Positions 11,446 through 21,497 of a stretch of DNA of 64,000 nt are shown here, one piece after another (the first letter of the stretch is position 1; each line of letters starts with the position of its first letter). The notes under the pieces were generated by a model. The model saw only the letters and a list, made by a program, of their open reading frames with translations. It ran no database searches and was not told the DNA's origin. This stretch comes from Parietaria judaica (lineage: Eukaryota > Streptophyta > Magnoliopsida > Rosales > Urticaceae): contig OX940872.1 of NCBI GenBank assembly GCA_954871525.1, positions 14,841,180-14,905,179 on the forward strand, written 5' to 3'. The translations under genes were made by a program, and so were the position numbers.

Positions 11446-14187
11446 TGTTGGACATGTGTGTCCTTAAACAAGATATTTTATCCCTTTGTAAAATATTATG
11501 ACAAGTCGTTGAATAAAGATGATGCTTATTATGATAATCTTATTATAGTTTCTGGTAGAGTAAAATAGAATGTTTGATTCCTTAGTTCATGAAGGATGCA
11601 ATTATGTTATTATTATCACAACAGAGTCAATGTGAGGAAGAATTAATAATCATAATAAATGAACTTAAAATGTCCATGACCTGATCAACTGGGTAGGAGC
11701 CCATTAATCGTACAAGGTCATTAATGTGACTAAGTGATAATCCTATTCTGGGTTTTGTGTGTGTCACACTCACTAGAAGTGCATTAAGTATGAAGTGTCT
11801 TCATATTGGACTGGACCTGACTTAAATTCCGGAAGTTATCATATAAGACCGTCACTGATAACTTGGAGTTGAGTCACTAGTAGATGATCAAATGGATATT
11901 CGATCTAAGTCCTGAGTGATCTTGAGTCCAAGCTGCTGACTTGATTGTTCTTTGATTTAACCGTTAAAGAACACGAAATATTACAGCTGTTCCCAATACT
12001 ATTATTTTGGGAACATGATAGTCAGCAATAAGGATAGCTTGGTCATAGACATGGGCATCACACAGCTCTCCTTAGAGTGATGATGATTCCCTTGATTGTC
12101 GGTGGTGAGAAGTGAGAGATACCCATGCGCAACTTATGAATCGAAACCATAAGTGGGTTACTCATGATATTGCTGACTGAGTCAAGGATGAAAATACAAT
12201 GAGGGGCATAACGGTAAAAACCGTCTGCTCATTTATGAATCATCAAGTGAAAGATCAATAACCCGAATTTGATTGTATCAATGGACACCCTGCTATTATA
12301 AAGGGAATAATATATACCGTATCACTAAAGAGTGCAGCCTCGGGTCTATAGTGGAATAACTTCGAGGTTTGACGAACAACTAGCAGTTCGTTGGAGCTTA
12401 AGTGATACGGGTCCATGGTCCCCAGGATAGCTCCGTAACGGATGATACGTACGTGATTAAGATACATTCTGGATAATGTTTAATCATTTGGCTTGACTTA
12501 TAAAACTGAAAGGTCTGTGTTAGACATCAGATAGTTTTATCGTTGGCGTGGCAAAAGTATCATATTTTGGTACACGAAATTAACTGACAAAAAATTAAGT
12601 TATAATTTATATTTTCTATCAGCACCATGTTGTTGGAAATTAAATTCTAAGCAGCTTTTCTTTTTGAACCAAGTCATTTCGACTTACGGTTAGTGATTTA
12701 TGGATTTTCTAAGTTTGTGATCGGTTCGATAAACTTTGAAATTAAATCACATGTCACGAATTTAAATGATGGTGTGGCACCATGACATTTTCATGTGTGA
12801 TATTGAGATCAGGATTTATTAATATAATTTAATTATTTGGATTTAATTATTAATATCTTATTAATAATTAATTAATAATTAATAGATTTATATTAATAAA
12901 TGAATATATATATTTATATATATTAATATGTGTAAATTCGAATTAGGGTTTGTTATATGAAACCCTAGTTAAATTCGAATAGCTTGATTTGGTATTTCTA
13001 TATTTGCGGCATAAGTACCAAATGTTTTGGTATTTTAGAAAATCCGTAAAATCAATATTATGCATTGGATCGGTTATGATTTAGTATCAACCGTTGGATT
13101 AGGATATTGATAAATTCGAAATTAATAACTTGGTGACCAAGTTCTATTTTTCGAATTTGATTAATTAATTGTATCCGTTGGATCGGTCTAAGATTTAATC
13201 TTTACCGTCGGATTGAGAATTGATTAATTATATATATATATATCTATATATATTCGAATTATGTTTAAGGATAAATTCGAAAAAATTGTTTTAATAAATC
13301 TATTTATCCTAAACTTATTTGATCCATTAGATCGGTTTTAAGAATCATCTCAAACGTTGGATCTAGATAATAATGATTCGAATTTTATATATATATATAT
13401 ATCACAATTCGAATTTTATGATGATAAGAAGATAAGATTGGATTTTTGATTTATCTAAATCTTTCTTATTTAATTAAATCCCTAATTAATTATATCCATT
13501 GGATTTAGATGAGATTAAATCTGGACCATTGGATTAAGATAATTAATTATATTTAATTAATGAAATTCGAATTTAGGGAGGGAATATCTCCAAATCGGTT
13601 ACAGTCTTGAGCCTATAAATAGGAGGCTCATTCTACACATTTTTCATACCTTTCCCCAGAGAAAAATTCGAACTCTCCCTCTTCCTCAGAGTCTGCGAAT
13701 TTTCTCTCTGATCTCTTTCTTCTGGTTCGGCTTAGGAGACTATTTCTCCGGAAGCTTAAAAAGAACCATCAGTTAAAGTTTTGCGACGGAGTCCTGCCGG
13801 CGAAGCCCACGCTTCGGTACGAGGATTCCAGGAGAATATCCCGGAAGATCACGGGAGATTCCCTCAGCACCGGCGGAGCCCTGCCCGATTCAGAGCGCGC
13901 AGCCGGAAATCATCAAACGACGTACGGCCTTATGCATTGGGTTAATAAATGCAAACATTTACTGCTTTCTATTTATTTCCTATTATGACTAGTTTATTAA
14001 TAATGAGTTATGAATATTAAATTGCATAATATTTATCAGATCTTGGGATATGGATATTATCCGATATTCGGACCGTTGTTTGGATAACAAGTTTTTCCGC
14101 TTTAAAATAATTTTTAAATGTTACCCTGACGGTTCGGACGTATAAATCGTGATAGTTATACAGAATCCGAGACGTGATTTCCCAACA
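11446..14187 (+). mobile_element. Solo LTR, family B, with TSD GTTAA
   Basis: Starts TGTTGGACATG and ends GATTTCCCAACA. GTTAA flanks both sides (11441-11445 and 14188-14192). At 2742 bp this is an unusually long LTR. Its body matches the reverse complement of 6061-8488 and the fragments at 41690-42380 and 49905-51302. It carries a TATA box at 13612 and AT dinucleotide runs at 12905-12925, 13231-13250 and 13387-13402. It interrupts the gag region of the Gypsy element. Confidence 0.88.
13612..13623 (+). promoter_or_regulatory. TATA box of family-B LTR
   Basis: CCTATAAATAGG followed by GAGGCTCATTC; the same arrangement recurs in the copies near 6630 (reverse), 41765 (reverse) and 51195. The repeated conservation supports a real LTR promoter. 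Confidence 0.6.
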
Positions 14188-14466
14188 GTTAAGTCTTCTG
14201 TCCACCTCCAAGAATCTTCCTCCCTTGGAACGGATGCTCCCACGATTAGACTTTGCGGGGATGGTTTTCTTGCGTTGGCAGTGTGCTCCATCGTTGGTTC
14301 CGCGTCGTTGGCGCTGGGAGATGTTGATGGACCTCTTCCTTCATGACCTGAATGTGCTCCGCAAGATTGAGCGATGTCGTCACCGCCTGCTCCTCAACGT
14401 CTTTGTGGCTGTCGTGTCGGTCGCCATTTCTCAAATCGTCTAGCTTTTCGATCAAAAGAAACTGAT
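14188..14466 (-). pseudogene. Start of the Gypsy gag region (remnant)
   Basis: Lies between the primer binding site and the nested solo LTR. Minus-strand frames give short charged peptides with an N-terminal methionine soon after the PBS, as expected for gag, but the frame is broken and no conserved gag block remains. Confidence 0.35.
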
Positions 14467-14467
14467 C

Positions 14468-14485
14468 CCCTCGGTGGACGCCAAA
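14468..14485 (-). other. Gypsy primer binding site
   Basis: Minus strand reads TTTGGCGTCCACCGAGGG directly after the LTR end. TGGCG(C/T)CCACCG is the usual primer-site core in Tat-type plant Gypsy elements. Confidence 0.65.
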
Positions 14486-14486
14486 C

Positions 14487-15123
14487 TGTTGAGCGTGATT
14501 CGTACCGCTCAACAATCACAAGATTACTCTTGTTCTTAAAGTAAAGAGCTCGATTTCTTATGTTTATGAGCTAGATAGGAATAATGACAATCTTTGGTAT
14601 AGATAATCATAGTAAAAGGGGATTGCAAATGGTGTTTTTCTCTCTCTAATTGCCTTTGAATAGATCCATAATATTGAAAGTGCTTCGTTCTTTTATAGGC
14701 CTTCTTTTTCCTCCAACCATGTTGATTTTCCCACCTAAATTGAGGTTTCATCAACCATTCTTTGACACAGTGGATGGAGGTATGGCGCACGTTTCTCACG
14801 CATAATTTACACTTACTAGGGTCATTACCGAGGTGATAAGGTGGGACGAGGTATGGCCGCATTAAATGCTCGTCCTATCGAGGCGTGCTCAAGCATTAAA
14901 TGCCCGTCCCATCACCCCTTGAAGACCTATCTGTTGGGATTCCTCGTTGCACCAGAATCTCGTTGGTTCCTTCATGTGCCACTGGTGCTTCGTCGTAGCC
15001 TTCTCCTCGCTTGTGTCGTCGACCTTCCTCATAGCCTTCTCCTCGACCGCGCCGTCGTCGCTTCTTTCCTTTCTCTGTCTTCGCTGTTAGTTGAGGAGAT
15101 CCGACCGGATTCGACCTTAACAT
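14487..15123 (-). repeat. 5' LTR of the interrupted Gypsy element
   Basis: Minus strand runs from TGTTAAG (15123) to CTCAACA (14487), a matching TGTTRAG/CTYAACA pair of ends. On the minus strand a TATA-like GGCCTATAAAAG at about 14690-14702 fits an LTR promoter. The outer boundary is chosen from the inverted ends only, since the partner LTR is outside the window. Confidence 0.5.
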
Positions 15124-15793
15124 ATACGTGGCAAAAATATGTCTGTCAGCAACAAAGATTTGACCACGTTAGCTATGTTAAAGGCTCCTTCAAAAAAAAG
15201 CTATGTTAAAGGCCATGTAAACAGTGTTAGGAAAATGGATTGGGGATAGTGTTAGGAGTATAGACTAGTCAACTCTTCCGGATGAAAATTAGGTATTTTT
15301 TTACTATTTTTAAATTTTGAATACACAAAGAGCTTTTTGATTCAAATTAGGTATTTATACAGTGATTAACCGATATATATATATATATATATCATATCAT
15401 ATCATATGTGTACGTGCTTTGCCTAAATTAAACTACGATTATAGACAACTGTATTACTTTCTAGATACCATTCTATTTTCAGAAAGTCAATGTATGATTA
15501 AAATGATATGACAAAAAACAAAAAAAATGTGATCACATCACATGTCTCAATCAGTTGGTGTATGGGTTAATTTGGTGACAAATTTTAATTTATAAAAAGT
15601 CAATGTATGATTAAAAATTTAAAATAATTATAAAATCATAAAGTAATGTATTTATCATGTCATGATGAAAGAGGCATTTATTAGGATAAGATGTCTGATA
15701 ATTATCTTAGTTCATAGTGCATACACTCCAAGAAAAACTTCAATAAATAATTATTTTTTAAAATGATATTTTTCTCCGTTTGGACGTTGGACA
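15124..15793. other. AT-rich intergenic sequence
   Basis: No gene or repeat family recognised. Contains a TA dinucleotide run at about 15373-15392. Confidence 0.5.
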
Positions 15794-15802
15794 ATGAAAA
15801 AA

Positions 15803-16631
15803 GGATAATAGCGACAAAAGTGCCTAAAGTTAGGCCAAGTATGCAAATAAGTAGCTAAACTGATTTAATATCGGCATAAGTAGTTAAAGTTTACCAAATC
15901 GTGGACAGTACAAATTCCATCCATTTCAAGTAAACGCCGTTTGCCACGTCATTTCCACAAGTGTTGAGCTTTAGCCACTTATTTGCACACTCGGCCTAAC
16001 TTTAGCCACTTTTGCCGCTATTATCCCTTATTTTTTTACGTTCCAAAGTATTTTTTAAGCGTTTATCTAGATTTTTTTTTTGTTTTTCTTAAGATTTGAC
16101 TAAAACTTGATTTCCGAAAGAACTGATTTTGTTTCTTAAATTGTTAGGGACCATTAGATTATTTTAAAGGAATCTAATGGTCCCTAACAATTAAATATAT
16201 AGAGGTTTTATGTCAAATCCTATGATCGTAAATTACATGTGATACCGATAACACATATTAATGTTTTCAAAATTGAGAGTGATATTCAGCGTTCTAGATA
16301 TAAAAAACGGAATCAGTTATTTCGGAAATCAAGTTTTAGTCAAATCTTAAGAAAAAAAAATCTAGATAAACCCTAAAAAAATACTTTGGAACGTAAAAAT
16401 ATAAGGGATAATAGCGGCAAAAGTGGCTAAAGTTAGACCGAGTGTGCAAATAAGTGGCCAAAACTCAACACTTGTGGAAATGACGTGGCAAACGGCGTTG
16501 ACTTGAAATGGATGGAATTTGTACTGTCCACGGTTTGGTAAACTTTTGGCTACTTATGCCGATATTAAATCGATTTGGCCACTTATTTACACACTTGATT
16601 TAACTTTAGCCACTTTTGCCGCTATTATCCC
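15803..16631. mobile_element. Foldback Mutator-like element (non-autonomous), TSD ATGAAAAAA
   Basis: The two arms are inverted repeats a few hundred bases long (compare 15803-16030 with 16405-16631), starting GGATAATAGCG and ending CGCTATTATCCC. A 9-bp direct repeat ATGAAAAAA flanks it (15794-15802 and 16632-16640); 9-bp duplications are diagnostic of Mutator-like elements. The inner bases around 16140-16195 are also palindromic (GGGACCATTAGATT), so nearly the whole element can fold on itself. It has no transposase. A larger relative is at 45904-47334. Confidence 0.85.
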
Positions 16632-16640
16632 ATGAAAAAA

Positions 16641-17915
16641 TCACTTAGTTTCGGTGAAATTATATATTTTGCGAAAACTCTATAATAAATATTGTCTTGT
16701 TAATATTATAAATTAATAATTGTTGAAAATGATATATAAATAAGAAAATTTTATCATATAAATAAATTTCTATCTTTTATATATACATAATTTTTAATTT
16801 ACTATTAATATAAATTAAATTTAAAATTATTTATATATAAATAAAAAAGTGTGCCATGTGGCCGATGATTCTGACATGGTTGAGTGAAATGGCTGCGTAT
16901 ACGGCATAAATTAACAATGAAATTTGAAAATTGACGGACTAAACCATTTTCACTAACAAAATAAAGATTGGGTACATTAGTATGCACAAAAAAAAAAAAA
17001 GCTTAGGAACATTTAGTAATTTTTTGTCAAATATTGAGTACTTTAGTCAGAATTTACCCTTTATTGTTTGTTTGGGTTATTACCGATATATATTCATGTT
17101 TTTTTTTGCAAACATCCGATTTATGTCCCCGTTCATTTTTATCACGTGTCACGTTGACGTTTAGACATGTGGCTTGAAATAATTAAAATTAAGTCGTACT
17201 ATCTTTGCGATAAAAGTACTATTTTTTAAATAATACTAATTCTTTTAGCGGTAAAAATATCAGTCTCTCTCTCCCTCTGTTTACTCGAATGTTTATTAAA
17301 AAAAAGGAACATATGGATTCAATATTGATGTGTTGGCCAAAATTTAACATTGGGGCCTATACTGAATTGGCATGCCACATTATTTTGAAATAATTTGAAT
17401 GTTTTGACGCTTAATATTAAAACTATTTAATTGGCTGTGCTGTTTAATTTAAAAACGGATAGCAAAACATCAGTAGTTTTTTTTTTTTTTTTTTTTTTTT
17501 GTGACTTTGTACAAAGCTGACCCATGGGTATATACTAGATATATAGTATGATATTATTATAAGAAGAATATTTATAACGCATAATTATTTAATCTCACCC
17601 ATGGGTGATCTAATTGATATATATACACAACATCTTGAAAAAACAATACCACGCAAGGGCAGGGATGGCGGGTATCGGAGGTGCAGACCGATTGCGGAAG
17701 AGCGACCCAATTGTCTAAAAGGGAGACCTTCAAAATCGTGGAAGGTCCGATTCTAGCGCATACCTAGAGTTTGTAATGAAGCGGCCCATTATGTAGCTTG
17801 GACAAGACTATAGGAATTAATACCCGACATGTTGTCGAATAGGTGCCCAAAGTGGCTTGTAATCATTAATGAAAGATCGTTTTCCTAAAAGCATACGAAT
17901 ATTTAGTTTTCTTTA
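16641..17915. other. Intergenic DNA including the displaced upstream promoter region of the dioxygenase gene
   Basis: No ORF of interest. Holds a T-run near 17479-17500. The last ~250 bases would have lain directly upstream of the dioxygenase gene before the hAT element inserted, so distal promoter elements may be here (inference). Confidence 0.45.
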
Positions 17916-17921
17916 TAAGAG
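17911..17921 (+). promoter_or_regulatory. Original TATA box of the dioxygenase gene, now split off
   Basis: CTTTATAAGAG. If the hAT element and one copy of its 8-bp duplication are removed, this runs straight into GCACGGAGCCTC and the leader of the dioxygenase gene, about 75-80 bases before the ATG. It now lies 3.5 kb away. Confidence 0.55.
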
Positions 17922-17989
17922 AGTAATCCCGCAAATGTAGGAGAGCACGGATATCCGTGTCTCTCTTTTTTTTCTTTTTTTTTCAGAGT

Positions 17990-18033
17990 CGGATTTATCC
18001 GGGTCCGTCATTTGGCGGACCCGGATAAATCCG
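17990..18033. repeat. Perfect 18-bp hairpin near left end of the hAT element
   Basis: Arms 17990-18007 and 18016-18033 are exact reverse complements around an 8-nt loop. The right end has related hairpins with the same CCGGAT/GGCTCCG vocabulary. Such subterminal repeats usually bind the transposase (family knowledge); their role here is inferred. Confidence 0.7.
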
Positions 18034-18347
18034 GCTCCGTATTTTTTTTTTCAAAAATTGTGTTTTGGTCCTTGAATTCTTTTAAACCGAATACTTTATA
18101 TTTTTTTGGGTTCTAGGAGTTTAAATTTCAAATATCAAATTATATTTTAACGGTTTTAACGGGTTTGAAATTCAATTTTCAAATTTTAATAATGATAAAC
18201 ATGAAGACAAATAATTAGATAAATAACGGGCCTCGTTAAAACCTCTCCGAGTCCCCCAAAAGGGTGCGGCTCGGGCGAGGAAAGAGCGCCCTAAGGTTTT
18301 TATTTTTATTATAAAGCAAATACAAATGTCATACAATTACAAACCGA

Positions 18348-20867
18348 TTACTCCGGGTTCGCCACATTAAGCTCGTTGAAATAGTCTAACAACTCGTTTT
18401 CTACCATTTGATTATCTTGCGTTCGCTTTTTGGCCAAAATCCAATCCTTGGAAAACATTAGGATTTCGACCAAAAACGCCTTCGTTGACTTGCGTTGAGC
18501 CTCCAATAGGCGTCCCGTCAACGAGAAAGCCGCTTCCGATGACACCGCGGAGACCGGAACGGTGAGGATGTCGCGAGCCACCAATGATAAAACAGGGTAC
18601 TCAAGACGATTTACGCGCCACAATTCAAGTATGTCGAGGCCTTCGTCGGGACACGGTGCCGGAGGAAGGTTACAAAAGACGTCGTACTCGTTGATTCTTC
18701 GGCGGTTTGCTCTTCGGGGACGACGACCTCCGGAACTTCCGCTATGTTGTGACGCCGGACTTGACACCGTTGATGATCCTCCGTGCACACCGGTATGAGT
18801 TAGGTTGTAAAGCACCCGATGCGTCGAAACATAGGGCGCTTTGGGTGCGTTGCTCGGGGGCGGCGTCGGGACGTGTTCCGTGTCTCCTTCTTGCTCCATG
18901 TCCTCGTAATACTTTGTCTCGTACTCCTTGTAAAAAGGATCATTTTCAATTCCGCGTCGGGATAGTCTTCGTCAAGGTATGGATCTCCCGTCAATTGTTG
19001 CATCATAGCCAAGATCGCCTGCAATTTACCGAGCTTTAGTGTAGGATCCATGATTATAGCCTCGCAAAAAAAAAAAAGGAATATGTTTCCAATAAACCCT
19101 AATTTTTTCAATCATCGGTTTCAAAACATTTGCAAATAAAGGGTTTTGTTTTGCTTTATCAAAATGAACAATAATATCAAAAATGCAAGCTAAAGCCAAA
19201 TGAGATGTAGGTTTGTAAACATGAGATAAAGTAACGGTAATAAAATAAAAAAGGGATAGAAAAGCCTGGAATTGGATAGCCATCATCCAATCGGATTCGT
19301 CGAGGTAGTCGTCCACGTGTCTGAACTCTTGTCCGTTGATCCAGTTCGCAACTAGCTCCTTGTACGGTATGACCGCCTCCAACATCAAGTAGGTAGAGTT
19401 CCACCGGATAGGCCTATCCGGAGAGAATACTCGCTCCGCTTTGTGGTATTCCCTGCAATATGCTAACAAGGATTTCGTGCGGATAGTAGATGATCGTATG
19501 TACATAGTGACACTCCTAATTCTATCTATGCTAGGCAAAATAATATATAACCCCGCTTGAACTATAAAATTGATAATATGGTATGCACATCTTTGATGGA
19601 AATAATCGGCCCTAAAACTGTCGAGACTATCTTTTAACACATCAACGGTAATGTTGTGAGGGCTAGCATTATCTAATGTAATTGAAACTACCCTATTTCT
19701 GAGGTTCCAAAATGTCAACACATTCAATATAGCCACGGCAATTTTAACCCCGGCATGCCTAACACACATGGGTTTAAATTCTAAAATACGCTTTTCTAAT
19801 TTTCAATCATCGTTAATAAAATGAGCTACAACGAAAATATAACCATCGTTAACGTGACCTTTCCAACAACTGATGTTAAAGCAAACTTGTACGACGCTTG
19901 TTGAAATAATTTGTCTAGCTGAACTCTTTGTTCATCATACTATTGAATTATTGTCTCTCTAGTTACATGACGCGAGACATACCGGTAGTTTATCGGGGCG
20001 ATGAATGCAAAAAACCCGTTCAAACAATCACCCTCGGAAAACGATATCGGTAAACCATCGCGTATGATAAATCTAGCGAGAGCTTTCCTATAAATGAGAT
20101 CGGATAAGCGAATTACCTCCTCTATTTTCTTACGCTTTCGGAATTGCTTGGCGTGATCTCTGAGGTACGATGTGCCTTGAGTTTTTGGATCGGCCGACTT
20201 TATTTCTCCGCAAGTTCAACATTTCCTGAATCTTTCCTCTTTTCCTGTAGTATGATTAAGAATATTAAGCGGAAAAAAGTCATTTCGACATGCCAAAGAT
20301 GTTAGGTTCTTCCGCTTCCTCGGCTTCAGCGGTGGCGGGTTTGCCGGCGGTGGAATAGGTGGCCGACTAGAACCACGAGGCCGACCACGACCTCGGACCG
20401 CCGGCGGCGGTGGAAGAATTTCTTCTACTTCGTCGTCCTCTTCGCCCTCCTCTTCGTCGTCGTAGTTGTCCCCGCCTTCGGGACCTTCGTAATTCGGATC
20501 GTCGTCTCTTCAGTCGTTCATGTTCATCGATGCCGAAGCTTCTCGGTTTTGGGTATCGTACGCCTCTTGCTCGCTCGACCATCCGGAATATTTCATGTAG
20601 CATTTTGAAGCAAGTTAGCAGAACCACCGAATTGTTGACCATAAATTACCGGAACGGTCGCATGAGGTTGAATTTGTGGCGACGGTAGATTAGAGGAACT
20701 CGGAGCATCTTGTGGTAAACAGCGCCATAATATGTATGTTGTATTTGTTGTTGTTGTACCGGCAGAGTTGAATGCGGAATACTATTAACCGACCCGGTTT
20801 CGGAACCGGTCCGTCCTTTTCCTCGGCGATCATTGTGGCCTCGAGAACGGTTATCAGAATTAGACAT
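18348..20867 (-). pseudogene. hAT transposase (RICESLEEPER-like), degenerate
   Basis: Reading on the minus strand: a start at 20867 with a polar Ser/Gly/Gln-rich N-terminus; a low-complexity acidic and proline tract (20360-20500); a BED-type zinc finger remnant near 20100-20240 (Cys then GTSYLRDHAKQF); a catalytic-core stretch at 19026-19769 (blocks such as SITLDNASPHN, HQRCAYHIIN and RPIRWNSTYLML); and the C-terminal dimerisation block at 18348-18620 (VARDILTVPVSAVSSEAAFS then GRLLEAQRKS). Several frameshifts and stops separate these blocks, so no full protein can be made. Confidence 0.85.
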
Positions 20868-21411
20868 TATAACTAAATTAAACTATACTATAACTAAACT
20901 ATATAATATAATAGATATTATGATAATAATATTACTAGAATAACTAAATGAGTAACTAAGTTATAAGAGTATTAATATAACTATATGATAAGAAAACTAT
21001 AGGTTAAAATCGAATTTTTGAGAGCTTAGGCGAGTTGAGAGGGTATGAGATGAAGAGAATGAGTTGAGTGAAAAAAATGAGGGAGAAGTGTGGTTTTCAT
21101 AGGGAAAAAAATGGAGAGAATCGAGTAATGAGGCTATAATTAATACCCAACGGATAGAAATCAGGCCCTTTTCTGCAATTGCAGAAACCACCTCGGGAGC
21201 AGGCGAGAGAGCCGTTGCCCAACGGTTTCTTCGATCGCGCCGTACGCGTGGCACATCCAACGGCTCAAAACATAGAGTCATTGGGTTTAAATTTTTTTTT
21301 TAAATGTCGGAGCCGGATTATTCCGGCTCCGTTTTAAGTTGGAGTCGGAGCTCCGACTCTAAAAAAAAAAATGGAGGGTCCGGGAAATCCGACCCTCCTA
21401 CATTTCTAGGA

Positions 21412-21420
21412 CTATAAGAG
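21412..21420 (+). promoter_or_regulatory. Reconstituted TATA box at hAT/gene junction
   Basis: CTATAAGAG is formed half by the last bases of the hAT inverted repeat (CTA) and half by the target-site duplication (TAAGAGAG). It replaces the original CTTTATAAGAG at the same distance from the start codon, so a core promoter may have survived. Function is inferred. Confidence 0.5.
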
Positions 21421-21497
21421 AGGCACGGAGCCTCATCATTCAGTTAAACCTGCAAAAAATATATTTGAGGTCTAAGTCAACTAGAGACAATACAGCC

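Larger units (their letters stand above)
10829..15123 (-). mobile_element. 5' part of a Tat-lineage Ty3/Gypsy element, twice interrupted
   Basis: Reading from 15123 downward: LTR (15123-14487), a TTTGGCGTCC-type primer site, gag-like remnants, then a reverse transcriptase fragment that stops abruptly at 10829. A family-B solo LTR splits it at 11446-14187, and the family-A retrotransposon adjoins its broken RT at 10828/10829. RT and gag remnants lie only ~0.3 kb apart once the solo LTR is removed, so most of gag and protease is already deleted. The remaining pol and 3' LTR should lie left of this window if the family-A element inserted here. Confidence 0.65.
17924..21414 (-). mobile_element. 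hAT DNA transposon with 8-bp TSD TAAGAGAG
   Basis: Left end TAATCCCGCAAATGTAGGAG and right end (minus strand) TAGTCCTAGAAATGTAGGAG are imperfect terminal inverted repeats. TAAGAGAG flanks both (17916-17923 and 21415-21422), the 8-bp length expected for hAT. The minus strand holds a degenerate hAT transposase. Hairpins lie just inside both ends (17990-18033; 21308-21331; 21342-21359). The element is 3491 bp. Confidence 0.88.

Noticed and set aside
15118..15223. Alternative outer end of the Gypsy LTR at 15223 (GTAAACA)
   Set aside because: The end at 15123 (CTTAACA) pairs better with the inner end TGTTGAG; without the partner LTR neither can be proven.
17984..21397. Alternative hAT ends at CAGAGTCGG and the GACCCTC block
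   Set aside because: They give no 8-bp direct repeat. Ends at 17924 and 21414 give matching inverted repeats and the perfect TSD TAAGAGAG.
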